From Kordia aestuariivivens (GTDB lineage Bacteria; Bacteroidota; Bacteroidia; Flavobacteriales; Flavobacteriaceae), in contig NZ_JACGWS010000022.1 of assembly GCF_014397005.1 (NCBI RefSeq), forward strand, positions 1-60,213: a DNA stretch of 60,213 bases, written 5' to 3'. Of this stretch, positions 43,799 to 53,066 are shown piece by piece (position 1 is the first letter of the stretch; every line of letters begins with the position of its first letter). The notes below the pieces were generated by a model. That model had not been told where the DNA came from. It saw only the letters and a list, made by a program, of their open reading frames with translations, and did not search any database. A program made the translations under genes and the position numbers.

Positions 43799-46324
43799 TT
43801 AACTCGTTTTTTTATAGTATTTTTCAGAATACTCAGTTAATAAATTATCTATGTCTAATTTATGTGCATTAATAAATTCTTGAATTTTTTCATCGGAAAG
43901 TGAATCTATCTCATATTTGTTGAACTCTTTAAAAAAACCTTTTACACTATTTCTCAGATTTCTTAGTTTACCTCTTCTCAATATTTCAACTTTATGTGTG
44001 AAATCAGCGTGATAAGAAACAGTTTTAGTAGGTATTATTAGTATTCTTTTTACTGGCGAATCGTTGTATTGATTTTCAAACCATCCTGAATGAGTATTCA
44101 TTTGACCGACTTCATTTTTATTCACTTCTTGTCTTTCAACGTTTACTTCGCTTTTGCATTCAAAAATAAAATATTGATTCCCTACTCCACACCATAAATT
44201 GTCAGGTCCCTTTTTGAATTCTTTATCTGGTCTTTCACTTAAGAAGCCAAGCATTAACCCTAATTCTTTTAAAGCTGTCTCAAATTTTTCAGCAGTTGTT
44301 CCAAATTCTAAATCGGATAGTACTTCTTCAACTGATAACATCAATTCTTCAAAGTTTTTATGATTTTTTATCCAATCTACAATTCGTTTAGTCCTATTTT
44401 CATTAACATACTCTAATTTTTTATAAGTAATTCCTTCGCTAGGTTTTAGTAGTTCGTTGTTTTTAAGAAATGCACTTTTTTGAAGACTATTAGAATCTGT
44501 TTTACTTTGTAAAAACTTGTACCTAGCCATTATTTGCAGATACCATCCTTTTTCACTATCATCATCACAATGATTGTCAATTATTTGCTGTATTAAATCG
44601 CTGGCTTTTTCATAATCTCCTGCGTAGTTCATCACAGCTGCTTTTCTTTCTAATGTTAAAACATTATATATTTTACTTGAAGAATTATTTGGCTGAATTT
44701 TATTCATTTCTTCTTTGTAAAACTCTTTCCAACCTTCATCTCGTTGCAAACTTTGTTTCATAAGAGACTTTACAACTTCAAATGGCTCATTATCACTCGA
44801 AACTTCATCAGATGCCATTTGAGCTATTTCCATACCAATTTCAATTTGCTGTTTGGTTTGTGGTGAGAAGTATTTATTGGTTCTTGAACTCTTGATGAAT
44901 CTTATTAAATCAGCTCCAATTATAAGTATTAAACAATAATCTTTTTCACCTCTTACACTCCTACCCAAACCTTGCTCTATTTTTTGAGCAATTTTGATGT
45001 TGATAGAGTCACTATTCATTCGATTTGATTCCTCATATCTATCTGAAAGAGAGTAGAAAAAAGGTCTCCCATCTAATACTAGAATTCTACAAGTCTCATC
45101 TGGTAAGTCGATACCATCATATCTATTAGCGAAAACAATAGTTTGTTTAAACTTTCCTTTTTTTAGATGGTCAACTGCCGCAGAAATTTCATTAGATTTT
45201 GGAACAATAGACTTAAGGTTTTCATAAGTTTTTGATTTACTAAATGAAGAAACTAAAGAAACTACCCCATAATTTTTGTCAGATGGTTTAGCTAGAGTAT
45301 TAACCATTTTATCTCTATCCAAACTTTCGTCTACTAGTGAAGGAATAACAAGCATTTTCTCTCCTGACCATATTTGGTTTGGATTGTCTAACGGATTTTT
45401 AATTGCATCTGAATTAAATCCAAGCCCTTTTATGAAAAATGAATCATCTTGTGTTGTAGCTGACATTAATATTCTTTGACTAGCTTTATGAAATGATGAG
45501 AATTTTTCAATAGGAATATGTATTGGTGTGATTTCTATATTTTGACCAGAAATAAATGCTTGACAATTTTTTATGCTATCCTTTATGAATGGCCAAGAAA
45601 ACATTATCGATAGCTCTTCTCGATAATTAGAAAGTATTTGAAGGACTTCTTCTGATTTTTCAATCCAATTCCAATATGGTATTGGTAAAAAAGAATTATA
45701 ATCTCCATTCTCAATTTCTAGAAATGTACCTTCTCCTTGTTCAGGAAGCGCATCTCTAAAAAGTTCAAATAATTTTTTATAAGCAGAGTGTTCATTATCT
45801 AAGCTAATTGTAAAAGTATTTCGAATAGAATCAATACAAGCGTGAGAATCATCTAAAATCACGTTCTCAACATAAATAAAGTCATTTCCCAATCCGAAAA
45901 TAGTTTTACCATTGAAAACTTTCTGAACATGAGTTATCAGCATTTTTTCTCCATCAATAAATTCATTAGGTAAAGAGTTATCCTCACCAATTGTACAGTA
46001 ACTTATTCCAAATTTTTTTGCGTCTCTTCTTACTTGTTGAACGAGATAAATATTTGGGCAAATAAATAGACAAGGACCTTCGTCAGAATTAATTTTTGAT
46101 TGAAGTATTAAAAGGCCAATTAAAGTTTTTCCTTCTCCTGTATGTAGTTTAATAATTAAATCTTTCTGATTCTTCCGAGATTCATACCATTCAGAAAGAA
46201 TTTTATGTTGAGCTGGTCTCAATGGTCCTGCAATACTTCTTCTATCCAATGAGTCGTATATCTCTATTGGATTTGTTTTCTTTTCAATTTCTGACTTATT
46301 AAGTCTTTTTCTAAAGTCTACCAT
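43799..46324 (-). CDS. XPD/DinG-like superfamily 2 helicase fused to a PD-(D/E)XK-type nuclease
   Basis: This 841-aa protein has helicase motif I LHTGEGKTLIG (60-70), motif II LDDSHAC (157-163, DDSH instead of DEAH), motif III LMSATTQ (287-292), motif V NRYDGIDLPDE (400-410) and motif VI QGLGRSVRGEKDYC (451-464); motifs V and VI are of DinG/XPD style. A helical linker (about 480-670) follows. The C-terminal domain has GPDNLW (706-711) and FIFECKSEV (719-727), giving the D...E-x-K pattern of restriction-type nucleases. It stands alone, with its own terminator and repeat-rich flanks. A defence role (a helicase-nuclease against phage or plasmid DNA) is inferred; DNA repair is the alternative. 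Confidence 0.82.
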   Translation of the reverse strand: MVDFRKRLNKSEIEKKTNPIEIYDSLDRRSIAGPLRPAQHKILSEWYESRKNQKDLIIKLHTGEGKTLIGLLILQSKINSDEGPCLFICPNIYLVQQVRRDAKKFGISYCTIGEDNSLPNEFIDGEKMLITHVQKVFNGKTIFGLGNDFIYVENVILDDSHACIDSIRNTFTISLDNEHSAYKKLFELFRDALPEQGEGTFLEIENGDYNSFLPIPYWNWIEKSEEVLQILSNYREELSIMFSWPFIKDSIKNCQAFISGQNIEITPIHIPIEKFSSFHKASQRILMSATTQDDSFFIKGLGFNSDAIKNPLDNPNQIWSGEKMLVIPSLVDESLDRDKMVNTLAKPSDKNYGVVSLVSSFSKSKTYENLKSIVPKSNEISAAVDHLKKGKFKQTIVFANRYDGIDLPDETCRILVLDGRPFFYSLSDRYEESNRMNSDSINIKIAQKIEQGLGRSVRGEKDYCLILIIGADLIRFIKSSRTNKYFSPQTKQQIEIGMEIAQMASDEVSSDNEPFEVVKSLMKQSLQRDEGWKEFYKEEMNKIQPNNSSSKIYNVLTLERKAAVMNYAGDYEKASDLIQQIIDNHCDDDSEKGWYLQIMARYKFLQSKTDSNSLQKSAFLKNNELLKPSEGITYKKLEYVNENRTKRIVDWIKNHKNFEELMLSVEEVLSDLEFGTTAEKFETALKELGLMLGFLSERPDKEFKKGPDNLWCGVGNQYFIFECKSEVNVERQEVNKNEVGQMNTHSGWFENQYNDSPVKRILIIPTKTVSYHADFTHKVEILRRGKLRNLRNSVKGFFKEFNKYEIDSLSDEKIQEFINAHKLDIDNLLTEYSEKYYKKTS

Positions 46325-46367
46325 TTATATTTTGTAAAATTTTACTTAACAATATGTAAAGATTTTT

Positions 46368-46404
46368 CATAAAAGTAAGCTAAAGGTTACACCTGTGCAA
46401 TGTG
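46368..46404 (+). repeat. 37-bp direct repeat, left copy
   Basis: It starts CATAAAAGTAAGCTAAAG and ends TGTGCAATGTG. It matches 47631-47667 with two mismatches and brackets the histidine kinase gene. Confidence 0.75.
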
Positions 46405-46490
46405 GTTTCCCGTAATTGGTGCTTAAAACGTTAAAAATGAAGTATAATTAAGAAAAATTTCTAGTTATTAAGGTTACTAGAATCGAGTAG

Positions 46491-46510
46491 ATTCCTGCCT
46501 TCGCAGGAAT
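46491..46510. repeat. ATTCCTGC hairpin repeat, copy 2
   Basis: ATTCCTGC-CTTC-GCAGGAAT followed by GAC is identical to copy 1 at 32357-32376. Confidence 0.75.
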
Positions 46511-46533
46511 GACAAAAAGTAGTAAAATAAACC

Positions 46534-47538
46534 CTACCGTCGCAACACTTTCGGATACGAAATAATAAACTTTGCACCAAGTGTACCACTAGATTCTATC
46601 TTAATCTTTCCTTGGTGTTTTTCAATAATCTTTTTTACGATGGCAAGCCCAATTCCGGTGCTTTCATACGTGTCTTTTTCAGTGAGTGTCTGAAATACTT
46701 CAAAGATTTTTTGATGATATTTAGGAATAATGCCAGGTCCATTGTCTTCAAATGTAATTTCATAAGACTCTGGTTTTTCGGTACTTGAAACACAAATTTC
46801 ACAAACGTCTTTGTCATTGTATTTTACGGCGTTGCTGATCAAGTTTGAGACGAGTTGTGATAACTGTACCTTATCTCCATTGACGATGGGAAGTTTTCCT
46901 TTGGTTGTGAAATTTATAGTTGGTACGTTTTGGTAATTTTTGAATTCTTCCCGGATCATTAAATTCAAGTCAATAGATTCGAGTTTAATTTTCCCAATTT
47001 TCGAATAATTCAAGATGCCATTAATTAAGTTTTCGAGACGTTCCACGCGGCTTTGCATGGTTGCTATGTGATTGTGCACTTCATCCGTTTCGCCAGCTTC
47101 TAAGTCTTCTTTTATAAAAGAAGCCAAACTCGAAATTCCTCTCAACGGTGCTTTTAAGTCATGTGAAGTTATATAGGCAAACTGTTCAAGCTCTTTGTTC
47201 TTTAATTCGGTATCATCCAAATTTTGGTGGAGTTCCTTTAGTTTTGTAAAGCTGTCCAGTCCGGTACGAACTACCAAAAAAACAAACAATGATCCCATAA
47301 AAAAGATCACTCCCGAAAGGAACGCGAGTAATTCAGTTTCACCCAAAATAACGACAACCGCTACTACCAAATACCCAACTAAGAATAGTAACATTAATAA
47401 ACGCAGCTTTTTCCAATTCCTTTTTAGTTCGCTATTTGGAAGAATATTGAATATCTTTTGTGTGTACCTCGCACTCATCAACATAATGAAAGCTCCCAAA
47501 AGAATCAGCGCTGCTATAACGTAATTAGAAAAGTTCAT
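46534..47538 (-). CDS. Membrane sensor histidine kinase (orphan)
   Basis: This 334-aa protein has three N-terminal membrane helices (about 5-23, 45-66, 70-91) with almost no periplasmic domain, so it senses in or near the membrane. A short coiled segment leads to the dimerisation/phosphorylation site YITSHDLKAPLRG (His126). The ATPase domain has LISNAVKYN (N box), FEDNGPGI (G1) and STGIGLAIVKKI (G2). No response regulator is in the window. The gene is bracketed by 37-bp direct repeats, unlike its neighbours. Confidence 0.93.
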   Translation of the reverse strand: MNFSNYVIAALILLGAFIMLMSARYTQKIFNILPNSELKRNWKKLRLLMLLFLVGYLVVAVVVILGETELLAFLSGVIFFMGSLFVFLVVRTGLDSFTKLKELHQNLDDTELKNKELEQFAYITSHDLKAPLRGISSLASFIKEDLEAGETDEVHNHIATMQSRVERLENLINGILNYSKIGKIKLESIDLNLMIREEFKNYQNVPTINFTTKGKLPIVNGDKVQLSQLVSNLISNAVKYNDKDVCEICVSSTEKPESYEITFEDNGPGIIPKYHQKIFEVFQTLTEKDTYESTGIGLAIVKKIIEKHQGKIKIESSGTLGAKFIISYPKVLRR

Positions 47539-47630
47539 GAGGTGTATTTAAAAGTAGGTTTTAAAATTTTAATTTGTTAGTCGGTTTGCTAAGATATGGT
47601 AGGAACTTTTATCTAAAATTCATTATTTTC

Positions 47631-47667
47631 CATAAAAGTAAGCTAAAGATTACACTTGTGCAATGTG
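47631..47667 (+). repeat. 37-bp direct repeat, right copy
   Basis: It matches 46368-46404 with two mismatches and lies upstream of the histidine kinase start. A weaker relative (TACTTGTGTGCAATGTAGTG) occurs at about 48448-48467. Confidence 0.75.
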
Positions 47668-47751
47668 ACACCTAGTAAATCGAAGATTCAGCGAAACCAA
47701 TGACAAAATAGAAAACATTCGTGAATTCGTGGCAAAGAAAAATAACAATCG

Positions 47752-48408
47752 TTAATCTTCAGACTTTTTCAAATACGTAATTGTCTGATTATAGTTCATA
47801 TAATAATAAGCAGTCACAGTTTTTTCATTTTTAGCAACGATTTCTGTTGTGATAAATTCTTTAAAAGCCATTTTTTCGCCGTTTGCAGCTGTAATGTAAA
47901 CCGTGCTTGGTAAATCGCCAGCGGTTTCTTTTTCTGCGCCACTCAATACACCTGTAATGTTTTTATAACTATCATTTACTGCGGGTGCATCTTCTCCATA
48001 TAAGGTGTTGCCATTAAAATAAATGTCCATGAGTATATTTTCTGAAGTGTCCGTATAATAAATAGTTGCATATTTTCCTTGTAAACTCACCAAATGAGCA
48101 GCAGTTTGAGAAATCGTTTCTACGTTTAGATTAAAGTCAACTTTGGTCTGTCTTTCAGGAAATTCAACCGTAAGGATAAACATTGGATATTGTGCATCTT
48201 CTATATTTTTAATAATTCCATATTCGCTAATTTCATCATCTGTTGGTTCTCTGTCAGCATGTTGATTTTCTTCAACAAGCTCTTCTTTTTCTTCCACAAC
48301 AACTTCTTGCTCTGTTTTAGTGTCTACTGCTTTTTTGGGTTCCGTTTTACAGCTAAAAAGGTGCAAAGAAAATACTGCGATTGCTAAAAATAGGATTGCT
48401 TTTTTCAT
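47752..48408 (-). CDS. Predicted lipoprotein of unknown function
   Basis: From the Met at 48408 (MKKAILFLAIAVFSLHLFSC) this is about 218 aa; an upstream Met 8 codons earlier adds only charged residues. The lipobox LFSC marks lipidation at Cys20. An acidic Glu/Lys-rich linker (about 25-60) follows and then a beta-rich domain, including a stretch VYITAANGEKMAFKEFITTE. I recognise no family. It is probably outer-membrane attached and facing the periplasm. Confidence 0.75.
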   Translation of the reverse strand: MKKAILFLAIAVFSLHLFSCKTEPKKAVDTKTEQEVVVEEKEELVEENQHADREPTDDEISEYGIIKNIEDAQYPMFILTVEFPERQTKVDFNLNVETISQTAAHLVSLQGKYATIYYTDTSENILMDIYFNGNTLYGEDAPAVNDSYKNITGVLSGAEKETAGDLPSTVYITAANGEKMAFKEFITTEIVAKNEKTVTAYYYMNYNQTITYLKKSED

Positions 48409-48507
48409 GCGCTTTAATTTTTTAATATACATTCACTTTCTTCTACTTGTGTGCAATGTAGTGATTCGTATTTATTTATGATTTTAATCCTAAAGATAAA
48501 AAGCATC

Positions 48508-48597
48508 TCGACTCCGCTCGATGTGACACATCTCGATAGCTGCGCTAGGTATTTTCAATCAAAATATATTTTGATTTCGATAATGCTCGATGTGACA
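48508..48597. repeat. Pair of TCGACTCCGCTCGATGTGAC-type repeats
   Basis: Two copies of CTCGAT(G)TGACAC sequence (CTCGACTCCGCTCGATGTGA and TTTCGATAATGCTCGATGTG) lie within 90 nt, with the palindromic stretch AATCAAAATATATTTTGATT between them. The same family occurs at 6.8 and 53.2-53.3 kb. The gap otherwise holds no gene. Confidence 0.65.
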
Positions 48598-48644
48598 CTT
48601 CCTTGTAATGATATCTAAAAACTTCAATCGTTAATCAAAATTTT

Positions 48645-49721
48645 TTATTGAATGTGATGCTTGTGTAGAGTCGAAAGCAAAACCTTTTCAAACAAAAATT
48701 CCCCAATAATACGATGCGCTTTTGGGTTGATGTGTAAATCTTCGTCCCAAAATACTTTTTCAGTAGCTTGCTCCAATGGCGCTTTCAAATTAATGTTGAC
48801 AATATGTTCCGTGTTTAGCCATTCTATAAACTCATTGGTAAGCTTTTCATTAGCTTTAATGGCTGAAGTATCTAAGTTAAATAATGACTGTATTTTGGAC
48901 TTAAATGCGGGATTGGTTTCTATTTTGGAAGGTAATAAAGTAACAACAAGCTGAATATTTTCTTGTGCACATAATTCTTTGATTTTCAACATGTATTTTT
49001 TTGCCAGATTCAAAGATTTTTCCTTTTCGCCTGGGAAAGAATAAAAGTATAAGGTTTGTTCAATTCCTTGGGTAAAAGGAATCGCTTTTTTTTCTGCACT
49101 ATAAAACCTTTTTTTAAGGCGTGTATAGGTGTTTTTAAAAACGTTGGCAACATTCGTTCTATCATCTTCAAAAATGGGAGCTTCTCTAAAATCATTTCCC
49201 GTAAAAACATTGATAACATACATGTTGGGTTTTAAATGCTTATACTTTTTAAGAAAACCTAAGTAGTTTCTAAACGTATAATAACCAACACCGCCATTAA
49301 TACAATTATAATAAGAAATACTATCCGAAGCATTCAGTTTTTCTTCCCAAACATTTACAAACGATTGCGGATTGTGTTTTAAAACGCCATCTGTATGCGA
49401 ATCGCCTGTAACCAAAATACGATATTCGTTTTGTTGCTTTTCAACGATATCATCGTCTTCTCTAAACCCTAAATTGTTAGTTCTTCGCTCGGTGGTTAAT
49501 TTTTGTTGTGGTGTTCCCCAATTATCGTAAATCTTTATATCAGGAATGTGAACAAACATCGCTAAAGAATCCTTTTGTAGGTATGCAACTTGGTTTGGTC
49601 CAGTCATTTCAAAAAACGACTGTATTCTATGTGCTGCTATAAAATAAGTTATAATACTTACAATAAGCAATAAACCAATTAGCACACAAAAATTAATAAG
49701 CAACAGACGTAATCTTTTCAT
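48645..49721 (-). CDS. Membrane-anchored SGNH/GDSL hydrolase-like protein
   Basis: This 358-aa protein has an N-terminal membrane helix (about 9-29) and a periplasmic domain with VTGDSHTDGVL (nucleophile Ser followed by His), CINGGVGYYTFRNY (Gly block), NVFTGNDFRE (Asn block) and DEDLHINPKAHRIIGEFL (Asp/His pair). It is monocistronic and divergent from the oxygenase gene. It is the fifth member of this architecture in the window. Confidence 0.82.
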   Translation of the reverse strand: MKRLRLLLINFCVLIGLLLIVSIITYFIAAHRIQSFFEMTGPNQVAYLQKDSLAMFVHIPDIKIYDNWGTPQQKLTTERRTNNLGFREDDDIVEKQQNEYRILVTGDSHTDGVLKHNPQSFVNVWEEKLNASDSISYYNCINGGVGYYTFRNYLGFLKKYKHLKPNMYVINVFTGNDFREAPIFEDDRTNVANVFKNTYTRLKKRFYSAEKKAIPFTQGIEQTLYFYSFPGEKEKSLNLAKKYMLKIKELCAQENIQLVVTLLPSKIETNPAFKSKIQSLFNLDTSAIKANEKLTNEFIEWLNTEHIVNINLKAPLEQATEKVFWDEDLHINPKAHRIIGEFLFEKVLLSTLHKHHIQ

Positions 49722-49822
49722 TACTATAATTTAAAACAAAGGAACTAAAAATATATAACAAACAAAATACAGCTTCTTTATTTTTTACTACATTTATGCC
49801 ATAAATACAAGGAAACAATTCA

Positions 49823-50656
49823 ATGATTTTTGATTATTCAAAATGGAATACAACGTTAGCAACGGATACTGAAAAGTATCAAAACGCGCAACCGTATCCG
49901 TATATGGTGGCTGATGATTTTTTAGAAACTGCTGCAGCTGAAAAAGCGTTAGAAGTGTTTCCAAAGATTCAAGATGCTGGTTGGATTCATTATGTGCATG
50001 TGAACGAAAAAAAGCATGGACTCAACAAATTAGATTTAATTCCGGAGTTTATTCGTGATGGAATTATCAAAGAATTAAACTCGCCCGAATTCATTACATA
50101 TCTTGAAAACCTTACGGGAATTGACAATTTATTGCCCGATACTACAATTGAAGGCGGCGGAATTCATCAAAGTGAAAATGGAGGCTATTTGAATATTCAT
50201 GCAGATTTTACCGTGCATCCACACAAAAAAACGTGGCGACGTCGTGTGAATGTATTGGTCTATTTGAATAAAAACTGGGAAACTTCGTATGGTGGCGCGT
50301 TGGAATTGTGGGATAAAGACATGTCGAAATGTGCTGTAAAAGTGGAACCGGTTTTTAACCGAATTGTTATTTTTAACACGGATGAAGATTCGTATCACGG
50401 TTTTCCCGATCCGATACAATGTCCGGATGATGTAACGCGAAAATCAATTGCATTGTATTACTTCACAGAAGAAAAAACTGGTTCTTTCAGACGAAGAGCA
50501 ACCAATTATCGTGCACGTCCAAATGATGGTTTCAAAGCCGTTTTTATTTGGCTCGACAAAAAAATGATTGCGATTTACACCTGGCTCAAAGGAACATTAG
50601 GCATCAATGATGATTTTGTGAGTAAAGTGTTGAATTTCTTTCGAAAGAAGAAGTAA
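49823..50656 (+). CDS. 2OG-Fe(II) oxygenase family protein
   Basis: This 277-aa cytosolic protein has the iron ligands His126 and Asp128 in YLNIHADFTVHP and His192 in SYHGFPDP. Arg206 (DDVTRKSIALYYF) probably holds 2-oxoglutarate. The motif spacing fits the 2OG-FeII_Oxy_3 group (prolyl-hydroxylase-like), and RRRVNVLVYLNKNWE precedes the GGALELWD strand. Bacterial relatives in polysaccharide loci hydroxylate sugars or lipids; the substrate is unknown here. A composite palindromic repeat lies just downstream. Confidence 0.85.
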   Translation: MIFDYSKWNTTLATDTEKYQNAQPYPYMVADDFLETAAAEKALEVFPKIQDAGWIHYVHVNEKKHGLNKLDLIPEFIRDGIIKELNSPEFITYLENLTGIDNLLPDTTIEGGGIHQSENGGYLNIHADFTVHPHKKTWRRRVNVLVYLNKNWETSYGGALELWDKDMSKCAVKVEPVFNRIVIFNTDEDSYHGFPDPIQCPDDVTRKSIALYYFTEEKTGSFRRRATNYRARPNDGFKAVFIWLDKKMIAIYTWLKGTLGINDDFVSKVLNFFRKKK

Positions 50657-50757
50657 GTTTAGATTGTTAGTTACGCTTCGCTTTAGTATCGCTTTGCTCT
50701 TGGATTTTTAGATTTGCAACGCTTTTGATTTCAGAATGATTTAATCGTTTAACTATC

Positions 50758-50875
50758 CGTCAGATCGAATGAATTTGTGAAACAAATTAGTATCGAGATC
50801 TACTTTGAAAAGTAAATGATTCTCGATACAATTTTTCTTCATTTCATTACGAAAAAGCCACTCGAATTGACGTTT
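50758..50875. repeat. Composite palindromic element, copy 1
   Basis: The ends CGTCAGATCGAATG (50758-50771) and CACTCGAATTGACG (50859-50872) are imperfect inverted copies, and TATCGAGAT / ATTCTCGATA form an inner inverted pair. It separates the convergent oxygenase and flippase genes and ends 3 nt from the flippase stop. Confidence 0.7.
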
Positions 50876-52015
50876 TTAGCCAAACCTCCGAAACACCTTA
50901 TATATTATCATCACAAGCCATTGTGTAATACAAACGCTGAGCAAAACACCAAAAATTTCGTAAGTTTCTATCAAGAAGAAAATCAAGCTTATGTTTACAA
51001 AAAAGCCAAAGAAACTAATGTAAATAATGGTGCGCTCTTTATGGTTTTTCATGAGTTCCATGATATTCAATGTGTAGAAATAACAAGGCAACGCGATCAA
51101 TCCGCCAACTACATAATATTCGTAACTGAAACCTAATTCCACAAAATATTCCATCACAAACCAAATAGCAAATCCGCCCAAAATAGTTAATGGAAATGCA
51201 GCAGCATATAACTTATATTTCATCTTTTGCACAACTTCATCAGAAACACGATACACATGTTTGGTAAACGGAATGGTAATATATGCTGCCATGGCTTGCA
51301 ACATTAAAAAAGCAGTAATGAGTAATTGATATTCGGCTAATTGCGATTTTTCTAAGTAAAAATCAACCACATAAATATCTACTTTTGAAACCAACCAGCC
51401 GCTGAGTCCGAGAATGAAAAAAGGCAACCCTGCTTTAAATTCTTGAATAGAAATCGTGGCAGAAAATGATTCTTTCCAAAAGTTCAATTGTACACTCAAC
51501 AAGCATAATTTAACCGTAATTGCCAGCGCATATAGTTGCAAAAATGTTTCTAAATCAAATGTTTCAAAGTAAAAAATACTTCCGAAAATGATTCCAAATG
51601 CTACAATTTCTGCGACTAATTGCGCACTAAACCGTTGATGATACACAACCAAAGTGCTTAGTGAAGCATAACTAAAAGTGAGCACCACAAGTAAAATTGC
51701 CCAAAGGGAAATATTGAAAGGAAAAAATAACAATAACAATAAGGCAAAAGGTAACAACAAACTTCTCGATAAGAAATTACTGAAAAAAGCATGATACATT
51801 TGTCCTGGTTCTTGACTGTATTTTCGGAGTAAATGATCTCTATTTCCCCAGCCTAAAAGGAACGATACAAAGAAAACCCATAGCATCACGTTGATCAAAC
51901 TTGCCCAATCTGCTTTTCCAAAAACTTTTACACCAAAAACCACAATCAAAAAGTTAAATGCAGGACTTGCAAACCCTTGAATTGTATTCATTCCTATGGT
52001 GATCAATCTACGCAT
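50876..52015 (-). CDS. Wzx-like oligosaccharide flippase
   Basis: This 379-aa protein has about 11-12 membrane helices in MATE/polysaccharide-transporter style, beginning RRLITIGMNTIQGFASPAFN. It would move polyprenyl-linked oligosaccharide across the inner membrane. At 379 aa it is shorter than the usual 400-480 aa for the family. Its start overlaps the end of the GT4 gene by 8 nt, indicating a shared transcript and pathway. Confidence 0.85.
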   Translation of the reverse strand: MRRLITIGMNTIQGFASPAFNFLIVVFGVKVFGKADWASLINVMLWVFFVSFLLGWGNRDHLLRKYSQEPGQMYHAFFSNFLSRSLLLPFALLLLLFFPFNISLWAILLVVLTFSYASLSTLVVYHQRFSAQLVAEIVAFGIIFGSIFYFETFDLETFLQLYALAITVKLCLLSVQLNFWKESFSATISIQEFKAGLPFFILGLSGWLVSKVDIYVVDFYLEKSQLAEYQLLITAFLMLQAMAAYITIPFTKHVYRVSDEVVQKMKYKLYAAAFPLTILGGFAIWFVMEYFVELGFSYEYYVVGGLIALPCYFYTLNIMELMKNHKERTIIYISFFGFFVNISLIFFLIETYEIFGVLLSVCITQWLVMIIYKVFRRFG

Positions 52016-53066
52016 GGTACAAATTTAGATACGCATTAATAGATTGTTTTTCTGAACTTAATTCAACACGTTTTTTTGCGTCATTTTGCGCTGAAAGTAA
52101 GCTTTCGCAGGCTTCAATCAGTTCAATTTCACTTTCACCAACATGCCAGTTTTTAGAAGCTTTGGCAAGTCCAACATCGTATGAAGCAATCTGCATTCCT
52201 GAGTACAATGCTTCCAAAAACACAAATCCAAACGATTCGTACGAACTTGTGTGTAATAGAATCCTTGATTGTGCCATTTTCTTCAAAACTTCGGTTCTTG
52301 GTAGTTTTCCAAGAAGTGTGATCGTATTTTCTAAGCCTAAATTTTGAATTTGTATTTCGAGTTCGTTTTGCAATGCGCCATCGCCAATAATAGCAACGTT
52401 GAGGTTTTTATGTTTTTTTGCTAAAGCTGAAATGATCTCGATGAAATCTGAATAATTCTTGACAGTATTCAACGATCCAACACCTAAAATATCAATGGCA
52501 TTTTCTTGTAATTCGGGAAACTCAGCAACATCCAAATGCCACGGAATAATAGTAGATTCCAAATTATATGTTTTCAATAGTGCTGCATGATGATTCTTGG
52601 AAAGTGTCACCATTTTTGCGTTGGAATGTATCAAATTCTTCGCATGCGAATTTTCAATAGAAGCATCTTGTCCCATCACAGTTACGACATGATTGATACT
52701 GTGTTTTTCCGCAAATCGTTGTCCAACCTTAGAGCATTCGCCAATCCAAAAACTATGAATGGTGTCAATATTTTGCGTTTTGTGCAGTTTTTTGAGTGTT
52801 TTTGTAGCCTTTCGCCAGGTTTGCAATTTCTTCAAACGTCTATTTTGTCCATTCAGTGGAATCACTTCAATACCATGCCAATCGTACGTTTTTTTAGTAA
52901 ACGGAAACTGAAATGCAAGCAACGTTAATTTAGCATTAGGCAAAGCTTTTCGAATACTTTTCAGAAACACTTGCAACGCTGGAATTGTCGTAGAATCTTC
53001 CTCAGACTCCGCAAAACCTGGTGTTAAAAATACGATATGTTGGTTATTTTTGTTCAATTTTTTCAT
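52008..53066 (-). CDS. GT4-family glycosyltransferase
   Basis: This 352-aa GT-B enzyme has an N-terminal acceptor domain (HIVFLTPGFAESEEDSTTIP; VVTVMGQDAS) and a C-terminal nucleotide-sugar domain with DILGVGSLNTVKNYSDFIE, VAIIGDGALQNELE and HTSSYESFGFVFLEALYSG, the EX7E-type motif. It is cytosolic and adds a sugar to the lipid-linked glycan. Its ATG lies inside an ATTCCCGC hairpin repeat, so the repeat supplies the start codon. It overlaps the flippase gene. Confidence 0.9.
   Translation of the reverse strand: MKKLNKNNQHIVFLTPGFAESEEDSTTIPALQVFLKSIRKALPNAKLTLLAFQFPFTKKTYDWHGIEVIPLNGQNRRLKKLQTWRKATKTLKKLHKTQNIDTIHSFWIGECSKVGQRFAEKHSINHVVTVMGQDASIENSHAKNLIHSNAKMVTLSKNHHAALLKTYNLESTIIPWHLDVAEFPELQENAIDILGVGSLNTVKNYSDFIEIISALAKKHKNLNVAIIGDGALQNELEIQIQNLGLENTITLLGKLPRTEVLKKMAQSRILLHTSSYESFGFVFLEALYSGMQIASYDVGLAKASKNWHVGESEIELIEACESLLSAQNDAKKRVELSSEKQSINAYLNLYHA

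Noticed and set aside
46368-47667. att sites of an integrative element around the histidine kinase
   Set aside because: No integrase or tRNA end is present and the enclosed unit is only 1.3 kb, so it was kept as a direct-repeat observation only.
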